21,252 nucleotides of DNA, from the NCBI GenBank assembly GCA_050945695.1, contig JBMNTK010000044.1:1-21252 (forward strand). The letters are read 5' to 3'. Numbering within the stretch: position 1 is the first letter of the stretch; each line of letters starts with the position of its first letter. The stretch is from Ch71 sp050945695 (lineage in GTDB: Bacteria; Chloroflexota; Anaerolineae; DRVO01). The translations under genes and the position numbers were made by a program. This document shows, in pieces, positions 7,605 through 13,173 of the stretch. The notes beneath the pieces were generated by a model that was given only the letters and a program-made list of their open reading frames with translations, was not told where the DNA came from and ran no database searches.

Positions 7605-8807
7605 TTACGCCTCCTCCTGCCCCTCGGTCCTTCCTTCGCTCTGCTCACGTCTGGCCTCATCTTCCGCCGCCAGGTCCGGGTAGGCCGGAGGCCTGGGCTC
7701 CGTGGACCTTGGGACCGAGGGCGACGTCTCTGGGAACCTGCGGTCTCGCTCGCGCCTCCACACCGCCGTGCCCAAGGCGTGAACGCCAATCGCCCCTAGT
7801 GTGAGCGCCAGCAGCCCAGCCCCAACCTTGTCTACGGTGTCCTCCACCGCCACCACGGACACATCAGGCAGCCGCTCGTAGAAGGGGCTCATGTCGTCCC
7901 AGAAGCCGACGGAGGCGCAGGCGATGCAGCCGTGCCCCGACATCACCGGCCAGCTGGTGCCGTCATTCCAGCGGATGACCGGGCAGTTGTAGAAGGCCTG
8001 TGGCCCCTTGCAGCCCATCTTGTACAGGCACCAGCCGGCGCGGTGACCTTGATCGCCCCAGTTCTCCACGAACTGGCCGGCGTCGAAGTGGGTGCGGCGC
8101 TCGCAGTTATCGTGGATGCGCTTACCGTGGGCAAACAGGGGGCGCCCTACGGCGTCCGTATCCGGCAGGCGACCGAAGGTGAGGTAGTGGACGATGGTGG
8201 CGGCGAAGACCTGGCCATTGTGGGGGCAGCCCGTGAGGTTGACTATGGGCTTGCCGGATATGATCCGGTGCACGGGCTCGGCGCCGGTGGGGTTGGGGCG
8301 GGAGGCGGGCCAGCCACCCCAGGAGGCACAAGCGCCGGTGCAGATGATCCCGGCGGCATTGACAGCCACCTCACGCAGGATCTGTTCACTGGTCCGGCCG
8401 GCGACCGTGCAATAGTGAGCATTGGGCCCCGTCGGGATCGAACCCTCCTGCACCACGATGTAGCGGCCGGCGTAGCGTTCCATCGCCGCTGCCAGCCTAG
8501 CCTCCGCGTGGTCTCCCGCATCCGCCATGATCGTGCTCATGTACTCCATGGAGATCACGTTCAGGAGGATGTCGGTGATGTCGGGGTCGCTAGCCCGGAG
8601 CACGCTCTCGTCGTCGCCCGTGCACTCCTGGCCGTGCAGCCAGACGACTGGCAAGCGTTCGGCCGACTCCAGCGCATCCGCTACCTGAGCGGCAGCCTCG
8701 GAGGGAAGCGCCAGAGTGGCAGCCATGACGGTGCAGAAGCGGAGAAAGTCGCGCCGGGAAACGGAGAGAGCGAGTAGAGCCTCGGAGATCGTGCGTTTGC
8801 CCTGCAT
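7605..8807 (-). CDS. [NiFe] hydrogenase small subunit with Tat signal and C-terminal membrane anchor; Asp in the proximal cluster site
   Basis: This 400-residue subunit relays electrons through three Fe-S clusters. A Tat signal (SRRDFL at 17-22, hydrophobic to about 34, AAA at 38-40) sends the complex across the membrane. Proximal-cluster positions are C62, D65, C160 and C194: the usual ECTGC reads ECTGD, so Asp replaces the second cysteine of CxxC. The extra cysteines of O2-tolerant 6-Cys enzymes are absent (G64, and glycine in ASWGG). Distal ligands are H232, C235, C260 and C266; medial ligands are C275, C294 and C297, with SWPV suggesting [3Fe-4S]. A transmembrane helix at about 326-350 is followed by a 50-residue charged tail. 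The ATG at 8807 was chosen for GGAGGAAT just upstream. It is the first gene of the operon. Confidence 0.95.
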   Translation of the reverse strand: MQGKRTISEALLALSVSRRDFLRFCTVMAATLALPSEAAAQVADALESAERLPVVWLHGQECTGDDESVLRASDPDITDILLNVISMEYMSTIMADAGDHAEARLAAAMERYAGRYIVVQEGSIPTGPNAHYCTVAGRTSEQILREVAVNAAGIICTGACASWGGWPASRPNPTGAEPVHRIISGKPIVNLTGCPHNGQVFAATIVHYLTFGRLPDTDAVGRPLFAHGKRIHDNCERRTHFDAGQFVENWGDQGHRAGWCLYKMGCKGPQAFYNCPVIRWNDGTSWPVMSGHGCIACASVGFWDDMSPFYERLPDVSVVAVEDTVDKVGAGLLALTLGAIGVHALGTAVWRRERDRRFPETSPSVPRSTEPRPPAYPDLAAEDEARREQSEGRTEGQEEA

Positions 8808-8853
8808 GGGTATTCCTCCACCAACCAGAACGACCAACGGCTAACTCGGGCGA

Positions 8854-8881
8854 AGTATAGCAGCAGCTAGACAGCTGTAAA
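8854..8881 (-). promoter_or_regulatory. Promoter of the hydrogenase operon
   Basis: On the minus strand TTTACA (8881-8876) and TATACT (8859-8854) are separated by 16 bases, each matching 5 of 6 sigma-70 consensus positions. The predicted transcript would start near 8847 and leave a leader of about 40 bases before the small-subunit ATG. It sits in unique sequence, about 57 bases from the edge of repeat cluster B. No obvious operator is visible. Confidence 0.65.
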
Positions 8882-9020
8882 GGCGACTGGGGCAGTAGGG
8901 ACCACTGGTGGTGGAGGTGAGGGTGGAGGCGGACACCCTGTAGGGGCGGGGCACTGTCCCCGCCCCTCCCCTGCGTGCGGCACCCGCGGGCGATGACCGC
9001 GCCCGCGGGTTGAACCCCCG

Positions 9021-9053
9021 GGCTACCTAGGCGAAGCCGGCCCTTCGGCCGGC
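9021..9053 (+). repeat. R1 repeat, partial copy (33 bp exact)
   Basis: These 33 bases equal 4448-4480. The part to the left (GGGTTGAACCCCCG) keeps a hairpin like that of R1, but with changed sequence on both arms. Pairing has therefore been kept while bases diverged, at least in this copy. Confidence 0.8.
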
Positions 9054-9261
9054 TGGGAAAAAGGGCTGGCCCGCGGTGCCGCTTGAGGAGCGCATTCCGT
9101 GGTTGGCCGTGCCTGGCGCTGAAGGCCTTCGGCCAGAGAACTCACCCGCGGCGCGCTCTGTGTGCTGAGTGAAACCCGGGGTAGAGGCGGTGCGGAGGGC
9201 TTCAGCCCGGAGTCCCGCCCTCGTACCCTCCAATGCAGGGTGTTGGTCGCTGCGGCGGGAC

Positions 9262-9314
9262 GGGCGGGGCTTCGCCGGGCGAAAAGATGCCCGGCTCGCG
9301 CCGTCCCTACCTCG
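9262..9314 (+). repeat. Imperfect direct repeat, partner at 9523-9577
   Basis: Both copies begin GGGCGGGG, carry a CCGGGC/GCCCGG inverted repeat around an AAAGA-like loop, and end in CCCTACCTCG. By eye the two are about 80% alike with two small indels. The end of the second copy contains the inverted R2 core (9558-9573). Confidence 0.65.
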
Positions 9315-9436
9315 GCTTTCCGGGACAGCCGGTACGTCCTGGTAGGGGCAGGCCACCGCGCCTGCCCCAAAGGGCGAACGGGGTCGTCCGCCACTACATC
9401 GCCGGCGCGTCCAGGCCTGCAGCGGCCTCATCCCCA

Positions 9437-9491
9437 GCCGGCCGAAGGGCCGGCTTCGCCTAGGTAGCCGGGGGGTTCAGCCCCCGGCGTC
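9437..9491 (-). repeat. R1 repeat, inverted exact copy of 4426-4480
   Basis: The reverse complement of 9437-9491 equals 4426-4480 over all 55 bases, with the match breaking on both sides. Together the two copies flank the hydrogenase operon in opposite orientation, about 5 kb apart. Confidence 0.9.
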
Positions 9492-9592
9492 CATCAGCCC
9501 GCGGGTGCCCCACAAACGAAGAGGGCGGGGGCTACGCCGGGCAGAAAGACGCCCGGGTCCGCACCGCCCCTACCTCGCCCCGCGGGCCTGGG

Positions 9593-10735
9593 CTACTCCG
9601 AGTCCCCTACCACGACAAGCTTCCCGTTCTCGTAGCGGCCGTACACCTCTGCTGCCCGCATCATGGCGCGCACGTTCTCATGCGGGGTACCGTCGTTGAT
9701 GCTGCCCGCCGAAGCCAGCAGCAGCCGGCCGTCACCGGCCACCTTCTCGATGTCCTGCCGGGCACGAGCCATGACCTGCTCGGGCGTTCCCTCACGTAGC
9801 AAGAAGGGCGGAACCTGGCCCTCGATCATGGACTTGGGCATCTTCTCCCGGATGAGAAGAGGGTCCACGTTCGGCCCCAGGTTGACGCTGCTCAGCTCCA
9901 GCTCATTCAGGACTTCCAGCATGTGGGCGTTGTCGCTGTCGGAGTGGAAGCTGCGGTTCTCGACGCCCGGCTCGCTGAAGTAGTCGTACCAGGCGCGTTC
10001 CCGCTCCAGGCAGTACTTGCGGTAGAGGTCGGGAGTGAGGAAGGCCACGTTGTCGTTGCCCATGCCCATACCCCGCATGGGGGCACCGGTGGCCTCCCGC
10101 AGCCGGATCATGTACTCCAGGTTGACCTCGTAGAACAGCTGCATGAGAGCGTCCATTTGGTCGGGGTAGTCATAGAGCCAGTAGATGAAGTTGGTGGTGC
10201 CGCAGACGATGGACCCAAGCGTGGCCAGGCCATGGCAACTGGTGCCGTAGCGCAGCTCGACCCCGTACTCCTCTTTGATGCGTTCCCGCCACTCCAGGAT
10301 GATGGGAGTCACGCCCGCCTTCAGGACGTCGTGTTTCTCCATCTGGCGGATCAGCCGGGGCACGTCGTGCACCGGGTCCTCGATCACCTCCAGCGTCCAC
10401 GGGCCGGCGTTGTCGGGATACACGACCTTGCCGCCAAAGATGGAGGTGTTGGTCACCGACCCCAGGTTGATGGCCGGCCCAAGGGTGATGCCCAGCTCTC
10501 GCTCGGCCACCTCGCTCGCTTTCCTGCGCATCGCCTGCTGATACTCGAAGTCGGTGTGGAACCGTCGGTGATCAGTCACCCCGGCCTCGTACTTGACCCA
10601 GTCCTCGTTCAGCCCCACCGACACCGGCACCCTCGGCTTGTCGGTGCTGAAGGGAGCACGGCACTGCTTGTTCACCTCCCAGAACTGGCGCAGCCAGGCC
10701 TGCAAGTCATCCGTCCACGGCGCGTCAACGTTCAT
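9593..10735 (-). CDS. Uroporphyrinogen decarboxylase (URO-D) superfamily protein, probable methyltransferase-like
   Basis: This 380-residue protein resembles the URO-D superfamily branch that includes corrinoid-related methyltransferases, not HemE itself. Supporting stretches are the C-terminal FHSDSDN (264-269), the NLGPNVDP region (286-292), and VMARARQDIEKV followed by LLLASAGSIND (338-347), the usual last barrel strand. Methyltransferases of the MtaA type bind zinc with an H-x-C motif. Here the matching place reads HSD, so that site is not conserved and the activity is open. The ATG at 10735 is preceded by AGGAGAGG; a TTG one codon earlier is possible. It follows the PdxA2-type gene by 30 bases, probably in the same transcript, which hints at a role in acid-sugar or methylated-substrate use. 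Confidence 0.8.
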   Translation of the reverse strand: MNVDAPWTDDLQAWLRQFWEVNKQCRAPFSTDKPRVPVSVGLNEDWVKYEAGVTDHRRFHTDFEYQQAMRRKASEVAERELGITLGPAINLGSVTNTSIFGGKVVYPDNAGPWTLEVIEDPVHDVPRLIRQMEKHDVLKAGVTPIILEWRERIKEEYGVELRYGTSCHGLATLGSIVCGTTNFIYWLYDYPDQMDALMQLFYEVNLEYMIRLREATGAPMRGMGMGNDNVAFLTPDLYRKYCLERERAWYDYFSEPGVENRSFHSDSDNAHMLEVLNELELSSVNLGPNVDPLLIREKMPKSMIEGQVPPFLLREGTPEQVMARARQDIEKVAGDGRLLLASAGSINDGTPHENVRAMMRAAEVYGRYENGKLVVVGDSE

Positions 10736-10765
10736 CAATTGCCTCTCCTGTCTCTAGTAAGCCCA

Positions 10766-11776
10766 TCATGATGCCGCTCGACTGGCCCGCCACTCCGCCA
10801 GGCGTGAGGCCATCTCCAGCGCAGCCAGAAGGCTGCCCTCATCAGCCCGGCCGGTGCCGGCAATGTCGAATGCGGTTCCATGGTCAACCGAAGTGCGGAC
10901 CACGGGCAGTCCGAGGGTGATGTTCACCCCCTGGCTGAAGCCCAGCATCTTCACGGCGATATGCCCCTGGTCGTGGTACATGGCCACCACACCATCGAAC
11001 TCGCCCTTCGCAGCCCGGTAGAACACCGTGTCGGGGGGCTCGGGGCCGGAGATCGTCAACCCCTCTGCCGCCAGCGCCTCCACCGCCGGGCGGATGCTGC
11101 GCTGCTCTTCGTCGCCGAAGAGGCCCCCTTCCCCGGCGTGGGGGTTGAGCCCGGCAACCGCCAGGCGCGGCTGGGGGAAGCCAAGCCCCTGCAGGGCCTC
11201 GGCCGTAAGGTAGGCCACGCGCCGGATTCGCTCCGGTCGCACCCGGAAGATCGCCTGCTCCAGTGAGCAGTGGGTGCTCACGTGCGAGACCCGAAGCGAC
11301 GGCGTAGCCAGGAGCATGGCCACGTCACGGGCCCCCAGCAGGTGAGCCAAGAGCTCGGTGTGGCCGGCATAACGGTGGCCGGCGGCATTCAGGGCAGCCT
11401 TGTTGATGGGAGCCGTGACCAGCCCCACCCCCTCGCCCCGCCGGCAGCGGGCCACAGCGTCCTCGATGTACCGGTATGACGCCTCCCCACAGCGCACATC
11501 CAGCTTCCCGGGGGCGCACTCCTCCACGCCCGGCACACTTATGTCCACCAGTTCGAACTCACCCTGCCCGGGGCCCTCGGGGTCGGAGGGGCGGTAATCG
11601 CGCCAGGTGAGGTCAGCCCCCACCCACGCCATCGCCCGTTCCATGATGGAGCGGGTGCCGACCGTCACCAACCGGGCCGGCCCGGTATTGCCCAGCCGGG
11701 CCAGCGCTTTGCACACCACCTCCGGGCCCACCCCGGCTGGATCCCCCATGGTCACAAAGAGAGTTGGACGGTGCAT
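10766..11776 (-). CDS. pdxA2: PdxA family dehydrogenase, probably PdxA2 (4-phospho-D-threonate/erythronate dehydrogenase)
   Basis: The 336-residue protein has all PdxA hallmarks: GDPAGVGPE (11-19), TAPINK (121-126), GHTELL (138-143), GLNPHAGE (209-216), MYHDQGHI (266-273) and RTSVDHGTAFD (294-304). The metal-binding histidines correspond to H169, H213 and H268. PdxA oxidises 4-phosphohydroxy-L-threonine for vitamin B6. The PdxA2 paralogues next to DUF1537 kinases instead oxidise and decarboxylate C4 acid-sugar phosphates to dihydroxyacetone phosphate. Adjacency to such a kinase, 9 bases upstream, supports the second role. The ATG at 11776 has AAGGAGA upstream. Sequence alone cannot rule out a role in B6 synthesis. 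Confidence 0.88.
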   Translation of the reverse strand: MHRPTLFVTMGDPAGVGPEVVCKALARLGNTGPARLVTVGTRSIMERAMAWVGADLTWRDYRPSDPEGPGQGEFELVDISVPGVEECAPGKLDVRCGEASYRYIEDAVARCRRGEGVGLVTAPINKAALNAAGHRYAGHTELLAHLLGARDVAMLLATPSLRVSHVSTHCSLEQAIFRVRPERIRRVAYLTAEALQGLGFPQPRLAVAGLNPHAGEGGLFGDEEQRSIRPAVEALAAEGLTISGPEPPDTVFYRAAKGEFDGVVAMYHDQGHIAVKMLGFSQGVNITLGLPVVRTSVDHGTAFDIAGTGRADEGSLLAALEMASRLAEWRASRAAS

Positions 11777-11785
11777 GGCTTCTCC

Positions 11786-12949
11786 TTAGCCCTCCTGGTC
11801 CGGCGCAAAGAGCCTTACCAACGTGTATTCGTCCCCGAACCCGCCGGCCTTGCTCACCACCTGCAGAGGCGTGCCGGCAACCTCCGCCCAGGACAACACC
11901 ACGCCCGGAGCCAGCTCGGCCTCCAGGCGGAGCCGCTCTACCCCCAGTGCCCGCAGCACGGCCAGGAGGGTCTGGCCACCGGTCACGAATATGCCCTCTG
12001 GCCTCAACTCGCGCACGGCCCGGCACGCCTGTGCCGCCATGGCCTCCTCTATGGCGGACACCTGGCCGGGCAGCCGCTCGCTGGGCGAGACCAGCACGGC
12101 CAGGCCCGTGGATCGGTAGCCCTCCCACAGCGCCGACCGGACCTCACTGCCGGGCCCAACCGTCACCGGCGCGACGCCGGTGGCCTGTGTCAGGCGGGAT
12201 ATCTGCAGCCGGTTGGTCGGGTGGGCGCTGCCGCAGATCAGGACGAAGCCCCGCCCGAGCGCGGGCAGCGGGCCTGGTTGGGGTGCGAAGCCCATCTCGC
12301 CGGCCAGGGCACCGGCCAGGCCGGCCGAGCCGACCGGCAACCACTCCGGCCGGGCCACCAGCGCCCGTGCCAGTAGCCGGAGCTCCTCATCCGTCTCTGC
12401 GTCGGCCACCAGCGAACCACCGCTTCGGTCCAGAGCGCCCAGGATGGCCTCCGGCCCCTGCCGGATCAGCTCCAGGGGCAGGTGGCCCGGGCGGCAACCC
12501 GTCTGCTCCGCCACGACGGACGCCACCTCGCTCTCGCGGACCGGCCAGGCCGGGTCGGCGGCGAACTGAGTCTGCCCCACCGGCCTGCCATGGACGAGCA
12601 GTCTGCCCTCGATCACCGTCCGGCCGGAGCCGGGGAAGGCGGGGGCATAGAGCGCTCCCTTCATCCCCTTGGCGCGGGCCAGGGCCTGGGCCTCCGCGGC
12701 GAAGGGCCCTCGCAGCGTGGAGTCCATCTTCTTATACATGGCGCCCTGCGCCAGCCCTGCCCAGGACACTGCGACCCGGGCAGCCGCTTCGGGCGGGAGC
12801 ACCCGAGTCTCGCTATCGAGCACCACGACCTCACCCTGGGGTGTTCCCGCGCCCCAGAGGACGTCCACTCGCCGCCCAGGCGCGGCGAACTTCACCCCTG
12901 TGTCCAGGGCACCGGTGAGGTCATCGGCTAGGATGGTGACCTTGGTCAA
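11786..12949 (-). CDS. Four-carbon acid sugar kinase (DUF1537; D-threonate/erythronate kinase type)
   Basis: This 387-residue protein phosphorylates a C4 acid sugar such as D-threonate or an erythronate with ATP. The N-terminal substrate domain shows ILADDLTGALDTG (6-18), YKKMDSTLRG (72-81) and APAFPGSGRTV (102-112). The C-terminal nucleotide domain shows ICGSAHPTN (238-246), TGGQT (323-327) and KAGGFG (367-372). Known DUF1537 kinases act just before a PdxA2-type dehydrogenase, the next gene here. No separate acid-sugar dehydrogenase lies in the cluster, which favours D-threonate-type chemistry; this is inference. The start appears to be TTG at 12949, with GAGGAG about 10 bases upstream; no ATG or GTG serves better without losing the ADDLTGA motif. 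Confidence 0.9.
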   Translation of the reverse strand: MTKVTILADDLTGALDTGVKFAAPGRRVDVLWGAGTPQGEVVVLDSETRVLPPEAAARVAVSWAGLAQGAMYKKMDSTLRGPFAAEAQALARAKGMKGALYAPAFPGSGRTVIEGRLLVHGRPVGQTQFAADPAWPVRESEVASVVAEQTGCRPGHLPLELIRQGPEAILGALDRSGGSLVADAETDEELRLLARALVARPEWLPVGSAGLAGALAGEMGFAPQPGPLPALGRGFVLICGSAHPTNRLQISRLTQATGVAPVTVGPGSEVRSALWEGYRSTGLAVLVSPSERLPGQVSAIEEAMAAQACRAVRELRPEGIFVTGGQTLLAVLRALGVERLRLEAELAPGVVLSWAEVAGTPLQVVSKAGGFGDEYTLVRLFAPDQEG

Positions 12950-13018
12950 AGAGTGCGCTCTCCTCGTCCAGCACCGGGGCCGGTGCGCTCACGGGCGCCG
13001 CCGGCCCCACTATCTGCC

Positions 13019-13024
13019 ATTATA
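13019..13024 (-). promoter_or_regulatory. Possible -10 element of the acid-sugar operon
   Basis: The minus strand reads TATAAT exactly, about 70 bases before the kinase start, in otherwise very GC-rich sequence. No good -35 box lies at the usual distance, so an activator may be needed or the match may be chance. A GCACCGG/CCGGTGC inverted repeat (12971-12986) lies downstream in the leader. Confidence 0.4.
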
Positions 13025-13173
13025 GGGGCGCCCGTCAGGCGGGGCGACATCCTTTCGGCCCGCCACGACCGCCCCCCATAGTACCATTCTCCCATATCCC
13101 TCCTGGCTCCCCCTGCCGAGGACAGAACATCACTGAGAGACCGGGCGCTGCTCCGTCCGGGAGCAAGGAAAGC

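Larger units (their letters stand above)
8938..9592. repeat. Intergenic repeat cluster B (mosaic of short GC-rich palindromes)
   Basis: About 650 bases between the hydrogenase promoter and the stop of the URO-D-family gene hold no credible gene. They contain: a hairpin at 8943-8966 (GGGGCGGGG arms, 6-base loop); a 33-bp part of R1 at 9021-9053; R2 at 9175-9222; an imperfect direct pair at 9262-9314 and 9523-9577; an R3 hairpin at 9345-9368; and full R1 inverted at 9437-9491. The stretches 9054-9174 and 9370-9436 have no recognised match. ORFs of about 60-130 codons run through both strands here but change identity with the repeats and lack family resemblance. Confidence 0.75.

Noticed and set aside
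6930..7799. 289-codon plus-strand ORF across the large/small subunit junction
   Set aside because: It has low-complexity His/Gly/Pro content and no motif, and lies fully antisense to hydrogenase genes.
7605..8807. Oxygen-tolerant 6-Cys [4Fe-3S] hydrogenase
   Set aside because: The two extra cysteines are glycines here (G64 and the second G of ASWGG), so this type of proximal cluster cannot form.
9023..9467. ORFs of 76-134 codons on both strands within cluster B, and similar ones at 4326-4723
   Set aside because: They run through palindromic repeats, giving Arg/Pro/Gly-rich products with no family resemblance and no ribosome binding sites.
4426..9491. Composite transposon carrying the hydrogenase operon
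   Set aside because: No transposase, target-site duplication or IS-like ends are visible; only short palindromic repeats flank the operon.
8938..9592. Possible CRISPR array in repeat cluster B
   Set aside because: The repeated elements differ in length and orientation, spacing is irregular, and no cas genes are near.
10766..11776. PdxA as a vitamin B6 biosynthesis gene
   Set aside because: Not excluded, but the neighbouring DUF1537 kinase points to the PdxA2 catabolic role and no other B6 gene is present.
11764..12918. 384-codon plus-strand ORF antisense to the acid-sugar kinase
   Set aside because: The product is Pro/Arg/Ser-rich, as expected from a shadow frame in high-GC DNA, and the kinase on the other strand has all family motifs.
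12971..12986. GCACCGG/CCGGTGC inverted repeat in the kinase leader as a riboswitch or terminator
   Set aside because: The loop is only two bases and there is no T run or further conserved structure.
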